DNA of 64,000 nucleotides from Collinsella sp. GTDB taxonomy: Bacteria > Actinomycetota > Coriobacteriia > Coriobacteriales > Coriobacteriaceae. The translations under genes were made by a program, and so were the position numbers. Where the stretch lies: the NCBI GenBank assembly GCA_019414515.1, contig DXLX01000023.1, positions 1 through 64,000 on the forward strand. Reading direction: 5' to 3'. The notes under the pieces are model-generated. The model was not told where the DNA came from. It saw only the letters and a program-made list of their open reading frames with translations, and did not search any database. Position 1 is the stretch's first letter. Each line of letters begins with the position of its first letter. Positions 25,312 to 33,962 of the stretch are shown here, piece by piece.

Positions 25312-27006
25312 ATGGACGCTATCGTCAAATTCCTTGAAAAACACCAGCCCCTCTTCGACAAAATCTCGAGGAACATTTATCTGGTGGCGATTAAGGATGG
25401 CTTTCTCTCGAATATGCCAATTGTGCTGTTCTCGAGCCTGTTCCTTCTTCTTTCGACGCTCCCTGCCTATGTAGGCATCACGCTTCCGTCTGAGGTGCTG
25501 GATTTCTTCAATAAAATCTATGCATATACCATGGGACTTCTTGGCATTATGGTGGCCGGCACCACGGCGAGCTCACTTGCCATGTCGATGAACCGTCGCA
25601 TGCCTTCGGGTAAATCTCTCAACCCCACCTCGTGCATGGTTTGTGCCATGTGCGGCATGCTCTTGCTATCGGTGACGAACGATGTTGTCTCGATTGGCGG
25701 AGCAGATACATCTGTTTTTGAAACCGGCTATATGGGAACCAAGGGTTTTCTCGCTGCGTTCGTAGCCGCATTCTTGACCGTTAATATCTATAAGGTGTGC
25801 ATTAGCCATAATGTGACGATCAAGCTCCCCAAAGAGGTCCCTGGCTCTATTGCGCAGAGTTTTCGCGATATCTTTGCATTTGGGTTTTCGATCCTTGCGT
25901 GCGCTTTTATCGATCTTGCGAGCCGCAAGCTGCTTGCTGTGCCGTTCGCCAATTTGGTATCCGCTCTCATCTCGCCGCTGTTCTCCGCGGTTGACACCTA
26001 TCCTGGCATGGCGCTTATCGAAGGCGCGGTCGCGCTTTTCCAATTTATGGGTATCCACGGTGCTTCGGTTGTCATGAGTCCGATCAATGCTGCGCTCTAC
26101 GGCAATACCGTTACCAATCTTGAGGTTTTCCAAGCAGGTGGACACCCGTCAATTGCTCTCACGCAGGACTTTACAAGCTTCATCGGCGGTCTGGGCGGTT
26201 CTGGCTGCACGTTCATCGTTCCTATTATCCTGATCATGTTTATGCGCTCCAAGCAGCTTAAAGCCATGGGCAAGGCATCGATTATCCCGGTGATTTTTGG
26301 AGTTAACGAGCCCGTTATCTTCGGTATGCCGATTGTTCTCAATCCCTATATGTTCGTGCCCTTCCTAGTGGCTCCTATGGTCAACGCCATTATCGGTAAA
26401 TTTTTCATTGACGTCATTGGAATGAACGCCCCCATGTATACCATGCCGTGGGCGCTTCCCGGCCCAATCGGTGCATTCCTCACCACGGGTCTCGATCTGC
26501 GTTCTCTCGTATTGATGGCAGTGCTGTTGGTCGTTGACTTTGTGATTTACTATCCGTTCTGCAAGGCGTATGACCATCAGCTTTGTTTGGAAGAGTCTGC
26601 AAAGGAGACTGCAGGAACCTCGGATGCAGATGCTATTGCCGCACAGGAAAATGTCGCAAAAGCTCTCGAGGCGGTAAAGGACAAGGCGGAGCAGATCCGC
26701 GTGCTTGTGCTTTGCCAGGGTGCCGGCACTTCGACTCTCTTGGCAAATGCTCTTCGCGAAGGTGCCGCTGCTAAGGGTATCGATCTGGTTTCTCAGTCCG
26801 GTGCGTACGGAAGCCACTATGAGACGATGGATCAGTACAACGTGATTGTTCTGGCACCCCAGGCACGCATGTACTATGACGCTATGAAGGCCGATACCGA
26901 TCGCCTTGGAATTAAACTGCTCACCACAAGGGGCAAGGAGTATATCGACCTTACCAACGATCCCGAAGGTGCAATTGACTGGATCGTTCAGGAGCTGGCC
27001 AAATAG
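25312..27006 (+). CDS. PTS EIICB, lactose/cellobiose family
   Basis: 564 residues: an N-terminal membrane IIC domain (about 1-425, beginning MDAIVKFLEKHQPLFDKISR) fused to a C-terminal IIB domain whose phosphocysteine lies in LVLCQGAGTSTLLANAL (about 465). Imports and phosphorylates a beta-linked disaccharide, or a related sugar. It is the LacE type (IIC-IIB order). No glycosidase gene adjoins, unlike the three LacE paralogs further on. EIIA must come from lacF at 43846. AAGGA precedes ATG 25312. Confidence 0.9.
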   Translation: MDAIVKFLEKHQPLFDKISRNIYLVAIKDGFLSNMPIVLFSSLFLLLSTLPAYVGITLPSEVLDFFNKIYAYTMGLLGIMVAGTTASSLAMSMNRRMPSGKSLNPTSCMVCAMCGMLLLSVTNDVVSIGGADTSVFETGYMGTKGFLAAFVAAFLTVNIYKVCISHNVTIKLPKEVPGSIAQSFRDIFAFGFSILACAFIDLASRKLLAVPFANLVSALISPLFSAVDTYPGMALIEGAVALFQFMGIHGASVVMSPINAALYGNTVTNLEVFQAGGHPSIALTQDFTSFIGGLGGSGCTFIVPIILIMFMRSKQLKAMGKASIIPVIFGVNEPVIFGMPIVLNPYMFVPFLVAPMVNAIIGKFFIDVIGMNAPMYTMPWALPGPIGAFLTTGLDLRSLVLMAVLLVVDFVIYYPFCKAYDHQLCLEESAKETAGTSDADAIAAQENVAKALEAVKDKAEQIRVLVLCQGAGTSTLLANALREGAAAKGIDLVSQSGAYGSHYETMDQYNVIVLAPQARMYYDAMKADTDRLGIKLLTTRGKEYIDLTNDPEGAIDWIVQELAK

Positions 27007-27039
27007 TGGATGCACTCCGTCGTTGATTCGTCGGTGTAT

Positions 27040-27080
27040 AGTACGGCCCTGCAGCTTATTGAGCTGCGGGGCCGTATTTC
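27040..27080 (+). terminator. Terminator after the EIICB gene
   Basis: TACGGCCCTGCAGC pairs with GCTGCGGGGCCGTA, followed by TTTCG (weak T-run). Confidence 0.75.
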
Positions 27081-27168
27081 GTTGAGTATCTAATTGAGAC
27101 AATGAGCGCAACCGTCGTGAGATCGCATTGGCGCTCTCCGAGTCACCGACAAGCTGACTTTCATCTAT

Positions 27169-27450
27169 GTGACCAATTCGCTTTCGGCCTTTAGCCTGCT
27201 CGAGGCGCGCGAGGATTGCGAGCTGTGCCTGGTGGGCGGCATGTACCGCCGCCGCACCGCCGCCTTTGTGGGGCCCACGGCCGAGGATACCCTGCGCGCG
27301 CTGGGCATCGATGCGGCGTTTATCGGCGCCAACGGTATTCTGGACGGCGACGTGTCCACGTCCAACATGGACGAGGGCCGCATCCAGCAGCTCGCCTTTA
27401 GCAAGGTCGATACGCGCTATCTGATTGCCGACTCCAGCAGGATCGGCAGG
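27169..27450 (+). pseudogene. Fragment of a DeoR regulator gene
   Basis: The translation from 27169 (TNSLSAFSLLEAREDCELCL ... IQQLAFSKVDTRYLIADSS) matches residues about 125-215 of the DeoR protein at 22206-22970 almost position by position, and the DNA is correspondingly similar. The match starts abruptly, has no helix-turn-helix part, and ends near 27450, after which the frame runs into unrelated sequence to 27510. It is a partial copy left by recombination, probably not functional. Confidence 0.85.
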
Positions 27451-27547
27451 CGATACATCTGCCCCCCCCTGCCGGCGCGGGGGTACCGCTTTACAATGAC
27501 GCGCAAATAACTTTGAGCAACAAGGATGAGGCTATTCTGAGATATGA

Positions 27548-28780
27548 CTAGACTCCGTATTTCGTCTTTATGTCCCTTGAGAATGAATCATAGTCTTCAT
27601 AGAGCCCCTCTTTGCTTTCATCCTCGGCGTGGTTTATACGTTCAAGGAGCTTATCCTTTGGAGCCTCTTTTGTTATTGCGGCCTCGCTATCGGGTATTGT
27701 GGATTGCAAGAATAGTTCTAGAGCATGGACGTCTTTGAGTATGTAGCCTGTCGAACGACCCGCTCCTGTTTTTTCGATTGCGCTGCAACTAACAAGCTGA
27801 CCGAGGGTTCGTTTAACGGTGACCTCGCTGATATCGGGGCAGTTGGATCGGATGTCGGATTTCTTAATGACGCCGGGTCTCTGTTGAAATAGAACGGCGA
27901 TGCGCGCTTGCTTCGACATGGGACGAGTGCTTGATTCAATTAAGGTACGCTGCTCGAGCTGTCGGTAGGCGGCCAGGGTTGTTCCGAGCATGAAACGGAT
28001 AAAGGGTACTTCGGTGTTTTGATTTTCATTCCATCCAGTGGAGCTTGCAGCGAGAGCGTTGTAGTAAAGCGCTTTGTTGTCTTCAATAAGTCGTTCGATG
28101 CTGATGTAACGCGCAACGTCGTATCCAGTCTTTTCGAGCAGCAGCGTTGTAAGGAGCCGGCTCATCCTGCCATTGCCATCGTTGAAGGGATGAATGCTAA
28201 CAAAATCGAAGATAAAGCGGAGCGATATAAGGAGGGGATCGCAAACTTGGCGAGATAAAGCATCGTTGAGGGACTGGCAGGCTTCTTTAATAAGTCCCGG
28301 GGTTGCTAGGGCCGAAGGGGGCCTAAAGCGCACAAATCGATTTCCTTGATCGTCAATGGAGACGATTTCGTTATCGCTATCTTTCCAATGGCCTCCATAC
28401 GAGATTGCCGTGTGCGCCATGAGGTCACGATGCAACTGCAGAATGACCGATGGCGTTACGGGAATGGAATCGTGTTGCTCGTGAATAAGCGACAGCACAT
28501 CTCGGTATCCAGCAATTTCTTCCTCTGCGCGGGAGCTTGGCTTGGCGGAATACGCCATGATCGCTTTGAGTCTTTTTTGGGTGGTAACAATTCCTTCAAG
28601 TCCGTTGGAGGACCGGGTGCTTTGGATCTTAGCCTCCTCCATTAGGGACGATAGAAGCTCGGGTTTGACTTGACTCAGAGCAAGCTGACGGCCTTTATGC
28701 TCGCGTATCGAGAGGAGGAGGTTGGTGATTGGAGTTGCTTCGAGTTCCGCTGGGACTGTGGTGTAATCGAACTGGCGCAT
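27548..28780 (-). CDS. Fic-domain protein with C-terminal winged helix
   Basis: 410 residues. Fic enzymes transfer AMP or related groups from nucleotides to protein hydroxyls. The catalytic motif HPFNDGNGRMSR (about 195-206) is intact. An upstream SSNGLEG (about 57-63) fits the inhibitory SxxxEG helix of class II Fic proteins, so the enzyme should be self-inhibited. The C-terminal part (about 285-360, KSDIRSNCPDISEVTVKRTL) reads as a winged helix. The last 50 residues are charged. A 75-bp palindrome immediately upstream contains four copies of a TTTCGGTATCA-like site. No toxin-type partner gene is next to it. Confidence 0.9.
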   Translation of the reverse strand: MRQFDYTTVPAELEATPITNLLLSIREHKGRQLALSQVKPELLSSLMEEAKIQSTRSSNGLEGIVTTQKRLKAIMAYSAKPSSRAEEEIAGYRDVLSLIHEQHDSIPVTPSVILQLHRDLMAHTAISYGGHWKDSDNEIVSIDDQGNRFVRFRPPSALATPGLIKEACQSLNDALSRQVCDPLLISLRFIFDFVSIHPFNDGNGRMSRLLTTLLLEKTGYDVARYISIERLIEDNKALYYNALAASSTGWNENQNTEVPFIRFMLGTTLAAYRQLEQRTLIESSTRPMSKQARIAVLFQQRPGVIKKSDIRSNCPDISEVTVKRTLGQLVSCSAIEKTGAGRSTGYILKDVHALELFLQSTIPDSEAAITKEAPKDKLLERINHAEDESKEGLYEDYDSFSRDIKTKYGV

Positions 28781-28788
28781 GCGGCTCC

Positions 28789-28863
28789 TTTCGGTATCAC
28801 GAACATACTTTCGATATCATAATATCATTAAATGATACCGAAAGTATGTTCGTGATACCGAAA
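28789..28863. promoter_or_regulatory. 75-bp palindromic operator array upstream of fic
   Basis: 28789-28812 is the exact reverse complement of 28840-28863 (24-bp arms). Inside are further related half-sites, so TTTCGGTATCAC, TTTCGATATCAT, and the inverses ATGATACCGAAA and GTGATACCGAAA are all present. It starts 9 bp upstream of the fic ATG, so it covers the promoter. Probable binding array for the Fic winged helix or another regulator. Confidence 0.75.
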
Positions 28864-28918
28864 ACTAGAAACCATGCTTTATAACTGCTTGGAAAGTTCG
28901 GATTTGACTATCTTATTG

Positions 28919-29055
28919 TCTCGATCTGTAACAGTTAGACGGTTAAAAGTGGGCTACGTGTTACAGATTGAGATCTTTCAGCCCTGGTCGCCCGTTCGTC
29001 TAAATCTATAACAGTTAGGATTGAAAATCCCTGCTAGATGTTACAGATCGAGATA
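28919..29055. repeat. 57-bp inverted-repeat units, pair B
   Basis: Units 28919-28975 and 28999-29055, 23 bp apart, with GTCTCGATCTGTAACA / TGTTACAGATTGAGAT type arms. They lie between the fic control region and the 3' end of lacG copy 1. Confidence 0.9.
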
Positions 29056-29075
29056 AACGGCCTGCTCGGGCCCAC

Positions 29076-29126
29076 CAAAAACAAAAAGGCCGCATGCGAA
29101 CCCGTGGAGGGATTCGTATGCGGCCG
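29076..29126 (-). terminator. Terminator of the lacE-lacG operon (copy 1)
   Basis: On the minus strand GGCCGCATACGAA pairs with TTCGCATGCGGCC (one mismatch) and is followed by TTTTTGTTTTT. Confidence 0.88.
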
Positions 29127-29147
29127 ACAGGGGGTATGCGGCAAAAG

Positions 29148-30569
29148 TTAGGCCATAAGCAGGCCGGTCTCCGAGACGTTCTTGTACCAGTACGCGCTCG
29201 CCTTGGGATAGCGCTTCTGGGTCTCAAAGTCGACGTAGAACAGGCCATAGCGCTTGTTATAGCCGTTGGTCCAGGAGAACTGGTCCTGCAGCGACCACAC
29301 AAAGTAGCCGTCGACGTTCACGCCGCCGTCAATCGCCTTGAGGATCCATGCGAGATGCTGACGCATGTAGTCGATGCGAGGGGCGTCGTCGATAAAGCCG
29401 TCCTCGAAGTCGTCCTTATAGCCCATGCCGTTCTCGGTGATGTAGATTTTCTTGTAGTTGGGGTAATCGTTCTTAATGCGGAGCAGCAGGTCGTAGAGGC
29501 CTTCGGGATAGATAATCCAGTCCCAATCGGTGGTGGGTACGCCTTCGCGCACGCATGACTCGCCCACGCCCTTGAGGAACCAGCGCGAGGAGCCCTTGTC
29601 ACCGGTGCCATTGTGGTTGATGTCGTTTTCGCCCTCGGCGGCACGCAGGAACTGGCACTTGTAGGTGTTGACGCCCAGGCAATCGTTGTAGGGGAGCGCG
29701 GCGGTCAGCGCGGCGATGTCCTCGTCGCGGATGTCGAGCTCGCCGCCGGCGATATGGGCCAGCTTGGTCGCAGCCTCCAAGGTATCAGCTGCATAGTGGC
29801 CGCGGAAGGTGGCGTCGAGTACCCAGCGGTTGTTGATGACATCGGCCATGCGAGCTGCCTCGCAGTCGGCAGCGCTGTTGGGATCGAGGGGATACTTGGG
29901 CTCCAGGTTCTGGACAATGCCGATCTCGCCCTCAAAGCCGCCCTCATGGAAGGCAACGACAGCCTTGGCGTGGGCCACCATCATGTTGTGCATGAGCTGG
30001 AAGGCCTTGTCCAGGCGATACTTCTCGCCGTGCGGCCAGTTGCCGACGATAAAGCTGCCCTCGGCGGTCGCGGGAATCTCGTTAAAGGTAAACCAGTGCT
30101 TGACCTCGGTGAACTCGGCAAAGCAGAACTTGGCGTACTCGACAAAGGCATCGATCGTCGTGCGCGTCAGGAAGCCCTCGCCGCCGTTCTGGTAGAAGAC
30201 CTCGGGCGTATCGAAGTGATCGAGCGTGACATAGGGGATAACGCCAGCTTTGTTGCAGGTGGCGAAAAGCTCGTGATAGAAGGCGACACCCTCGGGGTTG
30301 ATCTCGCCAGTGCCACTGGGGAAGATACGGCTCCAGGCGATGGAGACACGGATGCCGTTGATGCCGAAGCGCTGGCACAGGTCGATATCGACCGGATACT
30401 TGTTGTAGAAATCGCTTGCGGGGTCGGGGGAGAAGCGACCCTGAGCCGCCAGGAAATCGTCCCAGGGCACTTTGCCCTTGCCGTGCGTACGGGTCTCGCC
30501 CTCAACCTGGTAAGCAGCGGTGGCGCCGCCAAACACAAAGCCGTCGGGGAACTGCATGGGGTTGGTCAT
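29148..30569 (-). CDS. lacG: 6-phospho-beta-galactosidase, GH1 (copy 1)
   Basis: 473 residues. Hydrolyses lactose-6'-phosphate or a related phospho-beta-galactoside imported by the EIICB encoded just upstream (30646-32424). GH1 landmarks: N-terminal FVFGGATAAYQVEG, acid/base Glu164 in FTFNEI (the NEI form is typical of LacG), nucleophile Glu379 in YITENG. The phosphate-binding SWTNGYNKRYG near residue 440 marks 6-phospho-glycosidases. The C-terminal region resembles lactococcal LacG closely. A 6-phospho-beta-glucosidase activity cannot be excluded. Second gene of the operon. Confidence 0.9.
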   Translation of the reverse strand: MTNPMQFPDGFVFGGATAAYQVEGETRTHGKGKVPWDDFLAAQGRFSPDPASDFYNKYPVDIDLCQRFGINGIRVSIAWSRIFPSGTGEINPEGVAFYHELFATCNKAGVIPYVTLDHFDTPEVFYQNGGEGFLTRTTIDAFVEYAKFCFAEFTEVKHWFTFNEIPATAEGSFIVGNWPHGEKYRLDKAFQLMHNMMVAHAKAVVAFHEGGFEGEIGIVQNLEPKYPLDPNSAADCEAARMADVINNRWVLDATFRGHYAADTLEAATKLAHIAGGELDIRDEDIAALTAALPYNDCLGVNTYKCQFLRAAEGENDINHNGTGDKGSSRWFLKGVGESCVREGVPTTDWDWIIYPEGLYDLLLRIKNDYPNYKKIYITENGMGYKDDFEDGFIDDAPRIDYMRQHLAWILKAIDGGVNVDGYFVWSLQDQFSWTNGYNKRYGLFYVDFETQKRYPKASAYWYKNVSETGLLMA

Positions 30570-30645
30570 GAGTCATCCTTTCTGTGGGATACGAATAGGG
30601 AGAGGTGCCCGAGCTGGGGATTCGGGCACCAACAGAGGGAGGTAA

Positions 30646-32424
30646 CTAGTCGAGGTTCTCGCGGAGCCACTTGATGGCGCCGGCGGGGTCGCGGGTAAGG
30701 TCGATATATTCCTTGCCGCGCGGGGCGAGCAGCTTAATGCCCAGGCGATCGGTGTCGGCCTTCATGTCGTTGTAGTAGCTACGGACCTGCGGGGCAAGCA
30801 CGATAACGTCGTACTGATCCATGATGGCAGTGTGCTGGCCATAGGCGCCTGCGGAGGAAGCGATGTTCTCTCCGGTCTGTGCGGCACCTTCCTTGATGGC
30901 GTTGGCGAGCATGGCAGAGGTGCCGGCGCCGGCGCACAGGACGAGGACCTTCAGGCCATCGACATCCTTCTTGGCGGATGCATCGGCAGCGGGCTCGGGC
31001 TGATCGACGACAGGCTTGTTGTCGGCGGCGGCAACAGTCGTCTCGACGGAAGCGGTAGCCTGCTCGACAGCGGGCGCAGGGGCGTTGGCGGCGATGGCAG
31101 CGGCACCATCGGACTCGAGACCCAGCTCGGCGGCGCGCTCGGCCTCCTGGTCGCAGAGCAGCTTATCGTATGCCTTCAAGAACGGCAGGTAGATGATGGC
31201 GTCCAGCAAGATGATAATCGCGACAAATACCAGGGCGATAAGCTGGAAGTTCGTGGTGATGAAGATGCCGATGGGGGCAGGGGTAGCCCAAGGCACCACG
31301 AAGGAGAAGCCGTTCATGCCCACGTTATCGATAAAGAACTTGGCAACACTCACGTTGACGCAACCGGCGGCAACAAAGGGGATGAGCATGTAGGGGTTAA
31401 GGATCATCGGCGCGCCAAAGAGCAGCGGTTCGTTGACGGCGAAGGCAACAGGAACAATCGAGGCCTTACCGACGGCCTTGAGCTGCTTGGACTTCATAAA
31501 GAGAATCAGCAGAAGTGGCACGATGAACGTGGCGCCGGTGCCGCCGAACTCACCCACGAGCGACATGTTAAAGGTGAGGGAGTGGGCGGGGTGGCCACCG
31601 GCCAGCAGAACCTGCAGGTTCTCGGCCTGGTTGGCAAGACGGATGGGGTCGATGCCCGGCTGGACGATCGAGGGGCCGTGGACGCCGATAAACCAGAAGA
31701 ACGCGGTGGCTGCCTGGATAAGGATAAGGCCAGGATAGGTTTCTGCAGCGGTGAAGAGCGGGGAGAGCAGTTTGATAAGCAGCTCGGAGAACGGAACGCC
31801 CATGAGGTTGCGCACGACGACATCGATGATGCCGCAGATGATGACAGCACCGCCAAAGGGGATGATGTCGCGGAAGTTCTGAGCGATGGCGCCCGGGACC
31901 TCCTTAGGCAGCTTAATGGTCAGATCGCGCGAGACGCAGAACTTATAGACCCACACGGTAATGAACGCGGCGATATAGGCCGAGAACAGACCGCGCGTGC
32001 CCATGCTGGTGCAATCGAAGACCGAAAGCTCGGAGCCGTTGAACTTGGTGGTGAACTGCGTGACTGCGAGCAGCAGCATGCTGCACTGGGCGGCCACCAT
32101 GGTGGAACCGTCGTTGAGCACTTTGCCGGCGGGCATGCGACGGTTCATGGAAGCCGTGAAGTTCTTGGCAGTGGTGCCGGCAACCATGATGCCCATGACG
32201 CCCATGGTGAAGTTGTAGAGCTTGTTGCACCAGTCGATGAGCGGCTGGGGCAGCGTGACGCCGACTACGCCGGGAAGGGTGGCAATGAGCAGAAAGATCG
32301 AAGAGGTGAGGACAATGGGCATGCACCCAAGGAATCCGTCCTTGATGGCCTGGAGGTATATGTTCCTCGAGATCTTCTCAAAGAACGGTTGATGCTTTTC
32401 GAGCATCTTTACGATGGCGTCCAT
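30646..32424 (-). CDS. lacE: PTS lactose-type EIICB (copy 1)
   Basis: 592 residues. IIC membrane domain (about 1-430, starting MDAIVKMLEKHQPFFEKISR), an Ala/Glu-rich linker (about 435-495) and IIB domain with the phosphocysteine in LVLCAGAGTSAMLAN (about 500). First gene of the operon with lacG copy 1 (76 bp apart), divergent from the LacI gene at 32699. LacI-type operators and the 21-bp CGGT element lie in the intergenic region. Substrate is inferred as lactose or a similar beta-galactoside from the LacG neighbour. Confidence 0.92.
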   Translation of the reverse strand: MDAIVKMLEKHQPFFEKISRNIYLQAIKDGFLGCMPIVLTSSIFLLIATLPGVVGVTLPQPLIDWCNKLYNFTMGVMGIMVAGTTAKNFTASMNRRMPAGKVLNDGSTMVAAQCSMLLLAVTQFTTKFNGSELSVFDCTSMGTRGLFSAYIAAFITVWVYKFCVSRDLTIKLPKEVPGAIAQNFRDIIPFGGAVIICGIIDVVVRNLMGVPFSELLIKLLSPLFTAAETYPGLILIQAATAFFWFIGVHGPSIVQPGIDPIRLANQAENLQVLLAGGHPAHSLTFNMSLVGEFGGTGATFIVPLLLILFMKSKQLKAVGKASIVPVAFAVNEPLLFGAPMILNPYMLIPFVAAGCVNVSVAKFFIDNVGMNGFSFVVPWATPAPIGIFITTNFQLIALVFVAIIILLDAIIYLPFLKAYDKLLCDQEAERAAELGLESDGAAAIAANAPAPAVEQATASVETTVAAADNKPVVDQPEPAADASAKKDVDGLKVLVLCAGAGTSAMLANAIKEGAAQTGENIASSAGAYGQHTAIMDQYDVIVLAPQVRSYYNDMKADTDRLGIKLLAPRGKEYIDLTRDPAGAIKWLRENLD

Positions 32425-32525
32425 AGAGCTCCTTTGCTACTTGATGCGCGATGCATGTGGATGGAACTGGTCGTCGATGGATGGTCAGGACTGCCCGGAA
32501 ACCTTCCTGCTTAAGGAAGGCATTG

Positions 32526-32570
32526 CGAAATGACAACGTTGTCATTTCGTTAATGACAACGTAAGACATT
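32526..32570. promoter_or_regulatory. LacI-type operators of module 1
   Basis: A perfect 24-bp palindrome at 32526-32549 (core AATGACAACGTTGTCATT) and a second related site AATGACAACGTAAGACATT at 32552-32570. The central ACGTT and symmetric half-sites fit LacI-family operators. They lie between lacE (minus) and lacI (plus). Confidence 0.8.
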
Positions 32571-32594
32571 TTTGGAAGAGCAACAAGGATATAC

Positions 32595-32626
32595 GGGTGA
32601 GCGGTCGATATTGTTCGGTAAACGGT
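32595..32626 (+). promoter_or_regulatory. 21-bp-phased CGGT element, lac module 1
   Basis: GGGTGAGCGGT, 10 bp, CGGTAAACGGT. Located between the LacI operators and the lacI start. Confidence 0.7.
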
Positions 32627-32698
32627 TGATTTATCAGTCAGGCAGGTAGTGTATGCTAGAACGCAAAAACAAGCGATGTAAAACCGACTGGAGAAGCA

Positions 32699-33709
32699 GT
32701 GGCAACGATGGGCAAGAAAAATGTCTCAATGAATGATGTGGCGATTGCCGCTGGTGTTTCTCTCAAGACGGTTTCGCGCGTGATTAACGAGCCCGATAGC
32801 GTGCGAGAGTCGACACGCGATAAGGTTCATTCGGCCATGGAGGCGCTCGGGTTTCGAGCCAACTTTGCCGCGCGTTCGCTCAAGTTGGGCCGTTACGGGT
32901 GCATCGGCGTCGTGCTGTTCCACTTGTCGGGCGGTGCCGTGGACATGATCGACGGTATCGCCGATGCCGCCGAAGAGCGAGGCTTTGCTCTTACGATGAT
33001 CAAAAAGCGGGCGGGGGAGAAGATGACCCTTGCCGAAGCGGCGCGTAGAATGTCGCAGCTCCCCGTCGACGGCATGATTTTCAACCTGCGCCAGATGGTC
33101 GATGACTTTGATACCTTTGAGGCGCCGAAAGACCTCAAGACGGTGATTATCACACCGATGGAACATCCTACCTGCTCTACCGTCAGTGACGACCAAGAGG
33201 GCGGCGCGCGCATGGCGTGCGAGTACTTCTTGAACCACGGGCACAAGAACGTGTACTTCGTCTCTGGTAAGAAAGAGTCACTGTCGAGCCAGTGCCGTAT
33301 GAAAGGTTGGCGAGCGGCACTCGAGGCACGTGGCATTGAGCCGCCCGAGCCTCTGCAAGGCGATTGGAATGCGGATAGTGGCTATGCCGCGGGCCTTGCG
33401 CTTGCCGATAAGCCCGATTGCACGGCGGTCCTCGCTGCTAACGACTGCATGGCAAACGGCGTGATGATGGCTCTACGTGACAAAGGGCTCAATGTGCCCG
33501 ACGACGTGTCCGTGATCGGCTTCGACGATGAGCTCTACAAGACGATTCCCAACTCGATTCTGACGTCGGTGAAGTTTCGTCACCGCGAACTGGGCATCCG
33601 TGCGCTTAACGAGGTCGTCGCAGGTCTGGAAGCCCCGAGCTCCAGAAGCCGTACGCTCGTCTCGGGCGTGTTGGTCGAACGTTCCAGCGTAAAGGACCTG
33701 CGGGCGTAG
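32699..33709 (+). CDS. LacI family regulator, lac module 1
   Basis: 336 residues. LacI helix-turn-helix at about 10-30 (MNDVAIAAGVSLKTVSRVIN), hinge near residues 55-65 (ARSLKLGRYG) and a periplasmic-binding-protein-type effector domain ending VSGVLVERSSVKDLRA. Start GTG 32699 with GGAGA four nt before it; ATG 32708 is possible. It is divergent from lacE-lacG copy 1 and should bind the AATGACAACGTTGTCATT palindrome between them. The inducer is probably a sugar of that pathway. Confidence 0.9.
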   Translation: MATMGKKNVSMNDVAIAAGVSLKTVSRVINEPDSVRESTRDKVHSAMEALGFRANFAARSLKLGRYGCIGVVLFHLSGGAVDMIDGIADAAEERGFALTMIKKRAGEKMTLAEAARRMSQLPVDGMIFNLRQMVDDFDTFEAPKDLKTVIITPMEHPTCSTVSDDQEGGARMACEYFLNHGHKNVYFVSGKKESLSSQCRMKGWRAALEARGIEPPEPLQGDWNADSGYAAGLALADKPDCTAVLAANDCMANGVMMALRDKGLNVPDDVSVIGFDDELYKTIPNSILTSVKFRHRELGIRALNEVVAGLEAPSSRSRTLVSGVLVERSSVKDLRA

Positions 33710-33726
33710 GGTTTTTCGGCCCGTTC

Positions 33727-33863
33727 GTCTCAATCTGTAACAGTTAGGACCGAAAAACTCAGCTAAATATTACAGATTGAGATATTTCTGCTCGGGCGTT
33801 CTGTTTGTCTCGATCTGTAACAGCTAGGATCCAAAAACTCGGCTAGATGTTACAGATTGAGAT
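33727..33863. repeat. 57-bp inverted-repeat units, pair C
   Basis: Units 33727-33783 and 33807-33863, 23 bp apart, between the converging lacI (module 1) and lacE (module 2) genes. First-unit arms GTCTCAATCTGTAACA and TATTACAGATTGAGAT. Confidence 0.9.
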
Positions 33864-33890
33864 GAACAGGAGGGCGGGTGCGGTCTAAAC

Positions 33891-33933
33891 AAAATGGCCC
33901 GCGCATCACGCATCGATGCACGGGCCATTTTTT
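33891..33933. terminator. Bidirectional terminator between modules 1 and 2
   Basis: AAAATGGCCCG pairs with CGGGCCATTTT, with T-runs in both directions (TTTTTTG on plus, TTTTGTTT on minus). Confidence 0.88.
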
Positions 33934-33962
33934 GTCTGCGAGCGGCAGGTGGCGTCAGCGTC

